A DNA stretch of 64,000 bases, taken from Vibrio viridaestus. GTDB lineage: Bacteria; Pseudomonadota; Gammaproteobacteria; Enterobacterales; Vibrionaceae. Shown here piece after piece: positions 54,942 through 64,000 of the stretch; the stretch's first letter is position 1; each line of letters starts with the position of its first letter. The stretch covers positions 434,001 through 498,000 of the forward strand of contig NZ_RJVQ01000001.1 in NCBI RefSeq assembly GCF_003856525.1, read 5' to 3'. Under the pieces are notes generated by a model that was not told where the DNA came from, made no database searches, and saw only the letters and a list, made by a program, of their open reading frames with translations. Made by a program: the position numbers and the translations under genes.

Positions 54942-56444
54942 ATGACCATAAGTAAAAACCTCATACGACAGTCTCATTTTCTGGGTAACAAGATACGGAA
55001 TCTGCGCAAACGCAACCACTTAACAATGGAAGACTTGTCTGCCCGATGTATACGTATTAGTGCTGATTACGCGCCTTCGATATCGTACCTCTCGATGATA
55101 GAACGTGGTAAGCGGGTTCCCAGCGCAGAAATGTTGGAAGTCATCGCCGAAGTTTTTCAAAAACCCATTGCGTGGTTTCTGGACGGGCATCAAACCGACG
55201 ATGATATAAATCCGGTCAAAGGGAACCGAGGTGGTATCGCAGGGATGGCGTTAGAACCACACTTTTTGTTCTCTGATGTTATCTTGCAAAGTGCGATACC
55301 AGAACTCCTCACACAAACCGGAACGACCGGAAAGGAATTTGCTCAGTTACTGATTCGAGCTCATCAGGAAAGTCATCAAAACCAATTTCCCGATCTGGAA
55401 AAAGCCGCGGAAAATATTGGTAAGAAACAGCTCAATCTTTCAGTCAAACAATTGGTTGGTTTTATTAAGAAAATGGGACTCATCATTCGTTGGTTTGAAG
55501 AACCTCCCAAGGAGGTTTTGGATGAATTGGGTAACTCCGCCAATCACCTACTGACTTCGTATTTTGAAGCGCCTAACATGCTGCATATCAACAAGAGCAT
55601 GAAGCAGTTTCCGGCCCGTCTAAAATATGACTTAAGTGTTTTCATTGGTCATTCAATCTTACATGACATCCAATCGTGCAAAGCCCTATTAGCGATCGGG
55701 CATACCAGTAGTTGGGAAACGTCGACCCAATTAACTAACGAAAATGAAATAAACCCAAGTGAAATTCTGCAAGCGTGGCAAAGCTTTGAATCGAGCTTTT
55801 TTGCTGGGGCACTGCTGTGTCCGAAAGTACCTTATCGGCAACTGCTTGATCGTTCTGGCTACGAAATCAGTGTACATGAAAAAATTGGGGTTTCACCATC
55901 TGTGGCAATGCGCAGAATGACGGTGGTTTCACCTTACCCTCACTGGCATTATTTTGATGCCTTTGGCAAAGGAAAATTGAAAGCCGTTTATCGCGGTAAT
56001 GGCATCCCTCTTCCATGGGGAAATATGCGTTTGGTTAAAGATCCCTGCCAACACTGGTCAGTCTTTCGTACCCTTTCTCAGCCAAGCTCAGGCACAAGTG
56101 CACAGCTCTCTGTTTTGGATGTAAATGGAGAGCCAAGATTGTACTGCTGTGAATCTATTAACATTACAGACCCCGCAGGTAATAAGCGTGTTCTCTGCGC
56201 CGGTATTGACTTGATTCCAGCACTCGAAGCGAAAGGTGATATGATGTTTGATGTAGCGGAGACGATAAAGCGAACATGTCAAAATAGCGGCGGTAGCGCC
56301 GCAGTACCAATTGCGGCTAGGAAAGAGATTATTGCTCTTGCCAAAATACTTAATATTCAGTGGTTGGAGCGTTCACTTGAGAACGAGGCGAGACTGATCT
56401 GCTCTAGAGGCAATCGTTGTCCCAGATTACCATGCTGCTACTAA
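54942..56444 (+). CDS. XRE regulator with DUF3612 C-terminal domain
   Basis: About 500 residues: N-terminal helix-turn-helix (IRNLRKRNHLTMEDLSARCI, then SYLSMIERGKRVPSAEML) and a long DUF3612/short-chain-fatty-acyl-regulator domain with a cysteine-rich end (SRGNRCPRLPCCY). In vibrios such proteins lie near glyoxylate-shunt genes, which are not seen here. The ATG is preferred over GTG at 54927; neither has a clear ribosome site. Confidence 0.8.
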   Translation: MTISKNLIRQSHFLGNKIRNLRKRNHLTMEDLSARCIRISADYAPSISYLSMIERGKRVPSAEMLEVIAEVFQKPIAWFLDGHQTDDDINPVKGNRGGIAGMALEPHFLFSDVILQSAIPELLTQTGTTGKEFAQLLIRAHQESHQNQFPDLEKAAENIGKKQLNLSVKQLVGFIKKMGLIIRWFEEPPKEVLDELGNSANHLLTSYFEAPNMLHINKSMKQFPARLKYDLSVFIGHSILHDIQSCKALLAIGHTSSWETSTQLTNENEINPSEILQAWQSFESSFFAGALLCPKVPYRQLLDRSGYEISVHEKIGVSPSVAMRRMTVVSPYPHWHYFDAFGKGKLKAVYRGNGIPLPWGNMRLVKDPCQHWSVFRTLSQPSSGTSAQLSVLDVNGEPRLYCCESINITDPAGNKRVLCAGIDLIPALEAKGDMMFDVAETIKRTCQNSGGSAAVPIAARKEIIALAKILNIQWLERSLENEARLICSRGNRCPRLPCCY

Positions 56445-56446
56445 TT

Positions 56447-57832
56447 TTAGCTTGGTGATGAGTCGTGCTTATGCTTTTTCTCTTCATACATTGTTACGTC
56501 CGCGTGGATCATCATATCCTCAGCGTCTTTAAACGAATCAGAGTAGAGTGCAAAGCCCAGACTTGCACTAATTGTCAAAGAGGTACCATCGACATCGATA
56601 CGATTTTCCACGATTGAACGACGAATCCGCTCAATCGCTTCAACAACTTGTTTTTCAGAATTTACTTGAAACAGCATCACGAGAAACTCATCACCGCCAA
56701 TACGTGAGACAAAGTCATTTGGCCGTACTGAATGAATGATTCTACTTGCTGTTTGAGCTAAGACAATATCGCCAGCAAGGTGTCCATACACATCGTTAAT
56801 TTCTTTAAAATCATTTAAATCAATGTTAATTAGAGCAAAACATGATTTATCGTCTTTATCCTTGTCTTTCGTCATCTGACAACGAGTAAATGCACGCTCA
56901 AGTTTTTCCATAAAGAATCGACGATTTGGCAACTGAGTCAGTTCATCGTATAAGGACGCCCACCGAGCTTTGCTATACAAGAAATAGACAACCGATAGAA
57001 CAACCATAAAGAGTATCAAAATTGGATACCCAACTAATCTGACACTATTTCGTTTAGCCCAACCACCGTTAGATTCATCGTCAAACCGATTTGTGACCGC
57101 GATACTCCAGCTTCCATAAGGGAAGTAAACCGATTCAATGGCTAAAGGATCAACAAAGACGTTCGAATCACCAACAAAAACATCACCATCAGGTCCTTTA
57201 CTATCTTTACCTCGAATTGCCACTTCGTATTGCTTCTGTAGCGATTCCAAGCCCGTTTCACTAAATAACTTTTTGATATCAAGCACGACACTAACGACCC
57301 CCCAGTAAAACTGGTTATCCGGCGGATCGAGAAAAACTGGGTAACGAGCAATGAGGGCCACACCGCCCTGAACTAGGTTTACTGGTCCAGCAAGATATAC
57401 ACGCCGGACTGTTCTCGCTTTTGAAACGGTTGCCCATTGATCCGGAATTGAACGAAAATCAGTACCGATGGCGGCTTTATTCGCTTCGTAAGGATACACG
57501 TATTGAATGACATCGTTGGGCGCGATAGCAACTGAACTAATATCATGAGATTGGGTAATAATGCCTCGTGCAACACTATCCCAATGTTTAGCGACAGAAT
57601 CAGCATTGACTGTCGTTAGCGTAGCCAACGTCTTAGCTATATAAATATCAGAAAATATTCTCGCTTCTAACTTGTAGCGGAAGGTAGATAACTGTTCATT
57701 GGCTTTTTGATGAGTAAGCTGCTGGAGAGAATATTGATGACGGATCGACAGGACCTCAATCGACACTGCACTGATGATCGAAATAACAACGACAAGAGAG
57801 ATGAAGAGCCAACGACCATACCTTTTATTCAT
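56447..57832 (-). CDS. CHASE-type sensor diguanylate cyclase
   Basis: 461 residues: transmembrane near 8-28, a CHASE-like periplasmic domain (about 45-270, with YVYPYEANKAAIGTDFRSIP), transmembrane near 275-295, and GGDEF (YDELTQLPNRRFFMEKL, IDLNDFKEINDVYGH, RIGGDEFLVML). RPND lies five residues before GGDEF and matches the inhibitory site. Converges on the DUF3612 gene with a 2-bp gap. Confidence 0.88.
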   Translation of the reverse strand: MNKRYGRWLFISLVVVISIISAVSIEVLSIRHQYSLQQLTHQKANEQLSTFRYKLEARIFSDIYIAKTLATLTTVNADSVAKHWDSVARGIITQSHDISSVAIAPNDVIQYVYPYEANKAAIGTDFRSIPDQWATVSKARTVRRVYLAGPVNLVQGGVALIARYPVFLDPPDNQFYWGVVSVVLDIKKLFSETGLESLQKQYEVAIRGKDSKGPDGDVFVGDSNVFVDPLAIESVYFPYGSWSIAVTNRFDDESNGGWAKRNSVRLVGYPILILFMVVLSVVYFLYSKARWASLYDELTQLPNRRFFMEKLERAFTRCQMTKDKDKDDKSCFALINIDLNDFKEINDVYGHLAGDIVLAQTASRIIHSVRPNDFVSRIGGDEFLVMLFQVNSEKQVVEAIERIRRSIVENRIDVDGTSLTISASLGFALYSDSFKDAEDMMIHADVTMYEEKKHKHDSSPS

Positions 57833-58106
57833 TCATTCTTCTCTCAAAATGGGATTCACGCAGCATAAAATCGGATCTATAGATACGAACAATAAGAACA
57901 GTCATTTCATTATCACATACTTGCTTAAGAATACAATCACTTGTTGACTGCCTGGTTATGTCTAAACCGTGAATAACACACTAGGGAAAGTGAAAAAATA
58001 TTGAACGATTTCGGAACATTTCATCACCAAGCACTAACACATGCTGATTGTAATGTCTTATTATAGACGGAGAGTTTTTCCTTGAGGGAGGCGAAAAACG
58101 AGATCT

Positions 58107-59234
58107 ATGAAATTGTTACCAAAAATGTACATCGTGGCCTGTTCAATCTCCTATTTATTTACCTGTCCTGTTTTCAGTGAAGAAGCGGAATCTCCCCCGC
58201 AAACGTTAGCAGCGCAAGAGCAACAAGTAGACGATGCAAAAACAATTTCTCAAGATATTTTGTCGAACTATTTACAAAACTATTACCAGCTGGATATCGT
58301 CAATCAGGGACATTTCTCATTACGCCTATACCGACAAACTTTAAACAAACAATTTCTCAATGGCGTTAATGCGGATCTCTATCGTATTACTGATAACCTC
58401 AATCGGATTGCCGAGGATATCAATACCCCAGAAAAAATATATTTGTATTCACAGAAGCACTTGGCGAAATATAAAAACTCGAAAGATGTACGCTCTCAAA
58501 TTCGTTATGATGCGACAAAAAATACACCTGAGTATTTCTTTCTTGGCCCGGAACTCATTGGATCTCTGGCACGTTTAAACGAATATGGGCTTGAGCATGT
58601 TGATAATGATGCACTAAGAAAAATACTGCATAACTATGATTTCAAGCGCTTTGTTACTGATAAGAATATGATGAAAGCGTGGGCTGCACAGCTCGCAAAT
58701 CAAGTATTCTGGTTGAAGCAACTGGGAGAACATGACTACACATCTGAGTTTATTTCGACATTTAGGGAAACCTATCCGGATAGCGAAGATAAAAACCTGA
58801 CACGTCAACAATATGAAAATAAGATTTATGGCTTAACTCATATCATTCTTGCCGATTCTATGTATTACCAACGCTATGTCGACCCGCGAAACTATTCATG
58901 GATTTTCGATTATTTCAGGGCCAATATGAGTACCTTATTATTGCGAGCGAAAGCCGACATTTTGGCAGAAATAGGAATCAGTTTTTTACTGACAAACCAG
59001 AGTGATGACCCTGTAGTAAGTGAAATAAGACAAGCCCTAATAAAGAAATATGACCCCAATAAACGTTTGATTCCATCTAGCAATGGCAGTGATGACATTC
59101 CGTTTGGAGAGCACAGAAATGTACTTGCTATTATGTTTCTCAACTGGCAGCAGCCTAACGCAGCCCCGAACTTTCAAAAAACGCCAGAACCAAAGTTAAC
59201 GTTGCCTTTTGGCGTCCATCCAAAGACAAAGTGA
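58107..59234 (+). CDS. Secreted protein of unknown function (DUF3541-like)
   Basis: 375 residues with a signal peptide (YIVACSISYLFTCPVFS). The remainder is helical and rich in Tyr, Asn and Gln (ILSNYLQNYYQLDIVNQGHF). It resembles the DUF3541 secreted family of vibrios, recalled with low certainty. Single gene. Confidence 0.6.
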   Translation: MKLLPKMYIVACSISYLFTCPVFSEEAESPPQTLAAQEQQVDDAKTISQDILSNYLQNYYQLDIVNQGHFSLRLYRQTLNKQFLNGVNADLYRITDNLNRIAEDINTPEKIYLYSQKHLAKYKNSKDVRSQIRYDATKNTPEYFFLGPELIGSLARLNEYGLEHVDNDALRKILHNYDFKRFVTDKNMMKAWAAQLANQVFWLKQLGEHDYTSEFISTFRETYPDSEDKNLTRQQYENKIYGLTHIILADSMYYQRYVDPRNYSWIFDYFRANMSTLLLRAKADILAEIGISFLLTNQSDDPVVSEIRQALIKKYDPNKRLIPSSNGSDDIPFGEHRNVLAIMFLNWQQPNAAPNFQKTPEPKLTLPFGVHPKTK

Positions 59235-59238
59235 TGGA

Positions 59239-59565
59239 CTACCCAAACAACATCATGATCGCCACGCTTAGTATTGCCAAGCTCAGTGCTAAGCTGGCGT
59301 AAGCAAACTTTTTGCTTCTTCGGCGCTTTTTATGGGTTTTAGCTTGCTCTATTTGCTGTTGAACAAACTCTTCTTCTTTTTGCTCTATCGTCTCTTCCAA
59401 CGCTTCCTGAGTCGTACCACTTAGTCTATCGATGACCTCCTGTTCATCTCTCTCATGTTGAACGTGGTTCGCCACCTTAGTAAAACGATGAATTTGATCC
59501 AACGTCAAATCGTCTTTTGGATCATACTTTTTATTTCTATCATTATGTTTAGGGACAACAGCCAT
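59239..59565 (-). CDS. Small tail-anchored membrane protein
   Basis: 108 residues: charged, coiled-coil-rich body (EETIEQKEEEFVQQQIEQAK), a basic stretch KTHKKRRRSKK, then one C-terminal transmembrane segment. GGGAGG before the ATG. Function unknown. Confidence 0.65.
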   Translation of the reverse strand: MAVVPKHNDRNKKYDPKDDLTLDQIHRFTKVANHVQHERDEQEVIDRLSGTTQEALEETIEQKEEEFVQQQIEQAKTHKKRRRSKKFAYASLALSLAILSVAIMMLFG

Positions 59566-59793
59566 AAAAACCTCCCTAACATGGACCCTATTGTCTTAAT
59601 TATATACACATATCAATAAGTGGTATGGGAACTTTGCAACAAAGTAATACATTAAATAGCTTATTGATTTCCAATACGTTCGAATTTATTGATGATGAAG
59701 AGCGAATCCATAGAGTGCTTGTGTTCTCGCATACACGTTATAATTTGCCTATCAATATACTATTTCGCGATTGTTCAACTCGCTGGAGCGACT

Positions 59794-60642
59794 ATGTCAC
59801 AAGAAATTACTGTTCGTCGTATGATGAAGGCTCAACCTACATCTGATGGTGATGGTGTAAAAATACGCCGCATACCTGTATTTAACGATGCATCGTTTTC
59901 ACCCTTTTTAATGTTAGACGAGCTCAAGTCAGATGATCACGCCGATTACGTTGGCGGTTTCCCACCTCACCCTCATCGTGGTATAGAAACCCTAACATAC
60001 ATGATTAATGGTCATTTTCAGCATCAAGATCATCTTGGTAATAAAGGAGAGCTGAAGTCTGGTGGCGCTCAATGGATGGCGGCTGGCCGAGGTATCATTC
60101 ACAGCGAAATGCCAATCATGAAAGAAGGTCAACTGCTTGGTTTTCAGATTTGGATTAACCAACCAGCAAAATCTAAGATGATGCCAGCGAAATATGAGGA
60201 TTTTCAGCCGGAGAGAATTCCAACTCTCACTAGCGATGCAGGAACTCAGCTTAAAGTCATTTCAGGCAAAGCCGGACTGGGAAGCCAATGGATCGAGGGT
60301 CCACTTCAAGACACAAGCATTCCGTATTCCGTTTCTGACTTAATGATGTCTAGTGGTTCAGAGACAACAGTGAACCTAATGAGTAACCATCAACACTTTG
60401 TTTATATATACAAAGGTGAAGCGTCTGTTGCTGGCCAGATCATTAAAGAGGGAGTCGCGGCAACCCTTTCTGCGGGCAAGAATCTAAGTGTCGTAGCTAT
60501 GCAAGATCTTGGAATGCTGGTTTTATCTGGCGAAGCAATCCATGAACCTGTCGTACACTACGGTCCATTTGTTATGAATTCAATTGATGAGATTGAACAA
60601 ACGATACAAGATTTTAATAGTGGGAAATTTGAGACCTACTAA
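59794..60642 (+). CDS. Pirin family protein
   Basis: 282 residues from the ATG behind GGAGCG (an in-frame ATG at 59689 would add an atypical hydrophobic leader). Bicupin with the metal-binding GGFPPHPHRGIETLTYM and MAAGRGIIHSEMP. Some members act as quercetinases; the role here is unknown. Confidence 0.88.
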   Translation: MSQEITVRRMMKAQPTSDGDGVKIRRIPVFNDASFSPFLMLDELKSDDHADYVGGFPPHPHRGIETLTYMINGHFQHQDHLGNKGELKSGGAQWMAAGRGIIHSEMPIMKEGQLLGFQIWINQPAKSKMMPAKYEDFQPERIPTLTSDAGTQLKVISGKAGLGSQWIEGPLQDTSIPYSVSDLMMSSGSETTVNLMSNHQHFVYIYKGEASVAGQIIKEGVAATLSAGKNLSVVAMQDLGMLVLSGEAIHEPVVHYGPFVMNSIDEIEQTIQDFNSGKFETY

Positions 60643-60654
60643 GTGAGAGAAACA

Positions 60655-60680
60655 AAAAGGGTCGCGCAAGCGACCTTTTT
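60655..60680. terminator. Hairpin terminator
   Basis: GGTCGC/GCGACC with a GCAA loop, flanked by A and T runs, between convergent pirin and ppnP genes. Confidence 0.85.
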
Positions 60681-60700
60681 TAGAAGCTTTCTAGAAACAT

Positions 60701-60985
60701 TTACTTGATGTATTCACACAAGTAAGCTGTTGGCTCTTCTACTTTTACGTCAAAAGACGAGTCACTTGGGACATCAAATGCCTGACCGTTAACAAAAGTA
60801 GCCCATTCGTCACTTCCAGGCAGTTTTACAGTCAACGCACCGGTTACGACTGTCATTTTTTCTGCCGCTGCCGTGCCAAAAGTGTACTCACCTTTTTCCA
60901 TCACACCAACAGAAAGCGCTTCACCTTTCTGTTCAAAACCAAGCGATTTAACCTGATCATCAAAATAGCGGTTTTCTTTAATCAT
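60701..60985 (-). CDS. ppnP: Pyrimidine/purine nucleoside phosphorylase
   Basis: 94 residues from the chosen ATG, the E. coli PpnP length. VGVMEKGEYTFGTAAAEKMT and VTGALTVKLPG match the family, a small cupin that phosphorolyses nucleosides. An upstream start at 61021 would add 12 residues. Confidence 0.9.
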   Translation of the reverse strand: MIKENRYFDDQVKSLGFEQKGEALSVGVMEKGEYTFGTAAAEKMTVVTGALTVKLPGSDEWATFVNGQAFDVPSDSSFDVKVEEPTAYLCEYIK

Positions 60986-61203
60986 ATAACCTTCCGTGTT
61001 TAAACTGGTCTGTTTCTTCATTATCTAAGGGACAACTTTTTAACTCAAATCAAAACAATGCACAAGATATATTGATCCCAATAAAATTCAACATGCTACA
61101 CTTGGAGAGCATATTGATTATAAAAACAACAGAATGCATTTCACATTTGTCGTAATTATGTAATTATTAACTTTATAAATAATAAAAATGCCAAGGTTGT
61201 CTT

Positions 61204-61617
61204 TTGAAAACAATTATACCAATCATAGTGTTAGTGATGACGGCACTACTGTGCGCGTTACTATTTTTTAGTTATCGCAGCTACGTAGACCCCAAACATG
61301 TTTATGGCGTTTGGGTTGAGTTAAATGTGATGGAGTCACGTAGAGACGTCTTTCGATTTGACGAACTTGGTGTCTATCGTAATGATCACCTTATTACGAC
61401 AAATTTTGATTACAACGGCACTAAGATTAGCTTCGAGACAGGAGATGGCGACTACTTATACCGAATCTCAGGCACAAAAAATATTCCTCAGCTAAAGAGA
61501 ATTGAGCCCCAAAGCCCACCCCAAACGCTTGTTCGTCAGGAAGACGAAGAAAAACTGGAGCCTGAGAGGAGTCACATACTCAGACCCAAAGTATCTCTCA
61601 GTGATCAATTTAACTAA
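61204..61617 (+). CDS. Small membrane-anchored protein (DUF2850-like)
   Basis: 137 residues: N-terminal transmembrane anchor (IIPIIVLVMTALLCALLFF) and a periplasmic beta-rich domain (HVYGVWVELNVMESRRDVF). It resembles the DUF2850 vibrio family, unconfirmed. TTG start with AAGG. Confidence 0.6.
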   Translation: MKTIIPIIVLVMTALLCALLFFSYRSYVDPKHVYGVWVELNVMESRRDVFRFDELGVYRNDHLITTNFDYNGTKISFETGDGDYLYRISGTKNIPQLKRIEPQSPPQTLVRQEDEEKLEPERSHILRPKVSLSDQFN

Positions 61618-61729
61618 TGCTTGATGACGCTTTTGAGAATTTTTACGAACATGCAGGTTAAGTTCTAGAGTTAACAGCGAATTTTTGTTAGCTTTCTACG
61701 CCATATGAACAGTATGGATTCTGCTATTT

Positions 61730-62833
61730 ATGGAATTTTTAAAGTCGCTACATCTGGATAGCATCGCATTACCCGAGAATTGGAATAATAGTGTTTTATT
61801 CATTACTTTAGCGAGTTTTGTCGTTTGGGGTGTCTGGCGTTTGTTGTACAGCCGTCTCATCGTCATCACAGAAAAAACTCATGTTCAGTGGGATAATTTG
61901 CTGCTCCATTCTCTTAAAACCCCAATCAGTGTCCTGATATGGTGCTGGCCAGCTACTATTTCCCTTGGATTAGCCTTAGAAGATAATATTGCAAGTAAGC
62001 TAAATTGGTTAGAAACCTGTAAGCGACTGATGGTCGTAGCCATTTTCATATGGACACTAATACGACTGACGAACAATATTGAATATTATATTTTAGCCAC
62101 TAAAAGCAAAGATGAAACAACCGTACAGGCCGTAGCTAAGGTCGCTAAGCTATTTTTCGTCGTTATCGGTTTGCTTACTTTTTTACAGGCTTTTGGTCTG
62201 AGCTTATCGGGTCTTCTCACCTTCGGTGGTGTGGGTGGTTTGATCGTCGGTCTTGCCGCAAAGGACTTACTGTCAAACTTCTTCGGTGGCTTAATGATCT
62301 ATTTTGACCGTCCGTTTCGAGTCGGAGACTGGATTCGCTCCCCTGATAGATCAATTGAAGGTACTGTTGAACGCATTGGCTGGCGAATGACGATTATCAG
62401 AACCTTTGATAAGCGGCCACTCTATGTACCAAATTCTGTTTTCAGTAGCATTGTCGTAGAAAACCCGTCCCGAATGTTAAACCGTCGAATTTACGAGACG
62501 ATTGGTGTACGTTATGACGATGCAGATCATATTGCCAAAATTGTTCAAGCAGTAAAAACAATGCTTGAAGAGCATCCTGACATTGATGCTCAACAAACTC
62601 TCATTGTTAACTTTGATAAATTTGGACCGTCTTCACTCGACTTTTTTGTCTACACATTTACAAAAACGGTGAACTGGATTCGTTATCACGAAGTGAAACA
62701 AGATGTTCTGATAAAAATAATGAACATCATTCATGAACATGGTGCGGACATCGCCTACCCAACACAAACCATCAAATTACAACGAGAGTTGGAGGGTGAC
62801 ACCACGATGAGAAATGTCGATAAAACAGTTTAA
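61730..62833 (+). CDS. MscS-family mechanosensitive channel (YnaI-like)
   Basis: 367 residues: about four to five transmembrane helices. The pore helix GVGGLIVGLAAKDLLSNFFGG and the following IYFDRPFRVGDWI are MscS hallmarks. It relieves turgor on hypo-osmotic shock, complementing the betaine/ectoine genes of this window. Weak ribosome site. Confidence 0.92.
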   Translation: MEFLKSLHLDSIALPENWNNSVLFITLASFVVWGVWRLLYSRLIVITEKTHVQWDNLLLHSLKTPISVLIWCWPATISLGLALEDNIASKLNWLETCKRLMVVAIFIWTLIRLTNNIEYYILATKSKDETTVQAVAKVAKLFFVVIGLLTFLQAFGLSLSGLLTFGGVGGLIVGLAAKDLLSNFFGGLMIYFDRPFRVGDWIRSPDRSIEGTVERIGWRMTIIRTFDKRPLYVPNSVFSSIVVENPSRMLNRRIYETIGVRYDDADHIAKIVQAVKTMLEEHPDIDAQQTLIVNFDKFGPSSLDFFVYTFTKTVNWIRYHEVKQDVLIKIMNIIHEHGADIAYPTQTIKLQRELEGDTTMRNVDKTV

Positions 62834-62847
62834 TTTTTAGGCATAAA

Positions 62848-62880
62848 AAAGCGCATTCTAGGAATGCGCTTTCGTTTTTT
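62848..62880. terminator. Bidirectional hairpin terminator
   Basis: AAAGCGCATTC/GAATGCGCTTT with a TAG loop, then a T-run, between the channel and protease genes. Confidence 0.88.
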
Positions 62881-62890
62881 TGGGTTAGTG

Positions 62891-64000
62891 TTACTTTCTT
62901 AGTGCATTAAGCTTCGATTGTGCAATACCGAAAACCGATTCAACAGGATAACTTCCATCGTCTCCAGATTGTCCTGCGACTTTGCCAGTAAAAATTTCGA
63001 TAGCTTCCGTAACATGCTCAATAGCCCAAATATGGAACTCACCTTTCTCGACAGCTTTGACAATGTCGGGTCTTAACATCAGGTTGTGCATATTAGACTG
63101 CGGAATTACAACGCCTTGAGTATTTTTTCTACCTTTGATAACACAGACATCAAAGAAACCTTCAATTTTCTCGTTTATGCCACCAATAGGCTGCGCTTCA
63201 CCGAACTGGTTCATAGAGCCAGTGATAGCAATATCCTGTCTGTTTGGTATCTTGGAGAAAGCCGATACTATCGCACAAACTTCAGCCATACTGGCGCTAT
63301 CACCATCGACTCCACCATACGACTGCTCAAAGGTGATAGTTGTAGTCAATGGAACATTGGCAGTTTTACCAAAAATCGAATGAAGATAAGCGGTTAAAAT
63401 CATCACACCTTTCGAGTGAATACTACCACCTAAATCGACACTTCTTTCAATGTCGATAATTTCTCCACTACCATAGGATGTTGTTGCTGTTATCCGGTTT
63501 GGAACCCCAAAATCATGATCTGTCGTTGCCAGCACGGAAAGGGCATTGACCTGACCAATTGAAGAACCGTCAGTTTGGATTAAAGTCGTTCCATTAGTAA
63601 AACTTTCCATCACTCCGAACTGCAGACGGTTTACTCGATGTTCCTGATTGTACAATGCCTCATCAACATGGCTCTGACGAATCATATTTGAGTGAGCCTG
63701 ACGAGCAACGTAATTTGACTCACGTAATAAATTACCAATATGCGCTGAGTGCAAAGATAATTTATTTTGGTCTCCTGTCAGTCTTGAGCTGTGTTCTATG
63801 AGTCTGGCTATGGCCTTTTTATCGCAATGTAGCAGATGGTTATCATGAACAAAGCTCGAAATGAATCGAGCATATTGCAGCTCTGAATCTTCGTTGCGAT
63901 TCATTTCATCCTCAAAATCAGCCGTAACACGAAATAGCTCACTGAACTCAGAGTCGTAATTCGTCAAAAGTTGATAAGTATGATAGTCCCCAAACAAGAT
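62891..64000 (-). CDS. Lon-family (LonB/YcbZ-like) ATP-dependent protease, C-terminal part
   Basis: Partial: 369 codons are visible and the frame continues beyond the right edge (LFGDYHTYQLL is the AAA-module end, not a start). The proteolytic Ser is in GVDGDSASMAE and the dyad Lys in GGINEKIEGFFD. A TTG at 63997 is not a real start. Degrades proteins; targets unknown. Confidence 0.9.
   Translation of the reverse strand: MLFGDYHTYQLLTNYDSEFSELFRVTADFEDEMNRNEDSELQYARFISSFVHDNHLLHCDKKAIARLIEHSSRLTGDQNKLSLHSAHIGNLLRESNYVARQAHSNMIRQSHVDEALYNQEHRVNRLQFGVMESFTNGTTLIQTDGSSIGQVNALSVLATTDHDFGVPNRITATTSYGSGEIIDIERSVDLGGSIHSKGVMILTAYLHSIFGKTANVPLTTTITFEQSYGGVDGDSASMAEVCAIVSAFSKIPNRQDIAITGSMNQFGEAQPIGGINEKIEGFFDVCVIKGRKNTQGVVIPQSNMHNLMLRPDIVKAVEKGEFHIWAIEHVTEAIEIFTGKVAGQSGDDGSYPVESVFGIAQSKLNALRK

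Noticed and set aside
63995-63997. TTG as the protease start codon
   Set aside because: Translation reads in frame past the window edge, and the visible N-terminal part is an internal Lon-family segment.
1-64000. CRISPR array, integron, insertion sequence or prophage
   Set aside because: No direct-repeat array, transposase, integrase or phage gene was seen on either strand.

Overview
The window reads as a chromosome segment of a marine Vibrio or close relative. This is inferred from gene families, not from a species match: an ectABC-ask ectoine operon, a proVWX system with a CosR/EctR-type MarR gene, a speG closely resembling the Vibrio cholerae protein, a Vibrio 'thermostable hemolysin' family gene, many chemotaxis and cyclic-di-GMP genes, and two Qrr-type quorum-sensing small RNAs. 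I saw no rRNA, tRNA, CRISPR array, insertion sequence or prophage. Both ends cut genes.

Layout. 1-5.2 kb: two TIM-barrel sugar isomerase/dehydratase-like genes (the first truncated by the window edge), a DsrE-like secreted protein, a membrane diguanylate cyclase and a sugar-porter MFS transporter. 5.6-9.6 kb: a Fur-box-preceded DUF2061 protein, a small chemoreceptor, a ChrA-type transporter and a divergent nitroreductase/HxlR pair. 9.6-14.6 kb: a Fur-controlled siderophore uptake island (TonB-dependent receptor, FhuD-like binding protein, FhuF-like reductase, small membrane protein) with a divergent Qrr small RNA gene inside it. 15-24.7 kb: a histidine kinase convergent with a receiver/HD-GYP protein, a NIT-domain chemoreceptor, a NadD-like gene divergent from nadE, an alpha carbonic anhydrase, an XRE-type regulator and a TPR protein.

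24.9-38.4 kb is an osmoadaptation and signalling block. It holds proVWX plus the MarR gene, then a three-gene sensory locus (a ribose-type periplasmic binding protein translationally coupled to a GGDEF-EAL membrane protein, and a divergent LuxP paralog), then idi, then ectABC-ask on the minus strand. A canonical qrr gene with tandem LuxO boxes and a sigma-54 promoter lies just upstream of ectA, facing away from it. It is followed by an intact but catalytically eroded acetoacetyl-CoA synthetase-like gene.

40.5-46.9 kb is one tight minus-strand operon of seven genes: a thermostable-hemolysin/GNAT-like protein, an AMP-forming ligase, a heme-oxygenase-like diiron candidate, an SDR reductase, a TPR protein, and an OmpR-type regulator with its kinase. 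It looks like a self-regulated small-molecule pathway. 47-64 kb carries housekeeping and signalling genes: methyltransferase, thioesterase, speG, 2OG oxygenase, ppiC, cheV, D-threonine-aldolase-like enzyme, two diguanylate cyclases, a DUF3612 regulator, pirin, ppnP, an MscS channel and a truncated Lon-family protease.

The best candidates for an undescribed system are the LuxP-like/TorT-like binding-protein pair linked to a GGDEF-EAL protein (29.2-33.9 kb) and the hemolysin-family biosynthetic operon (40.6-46.9 kb). The two qrr genes add a quorum-sensing layer beside iron uptake and ectoine synthesis.
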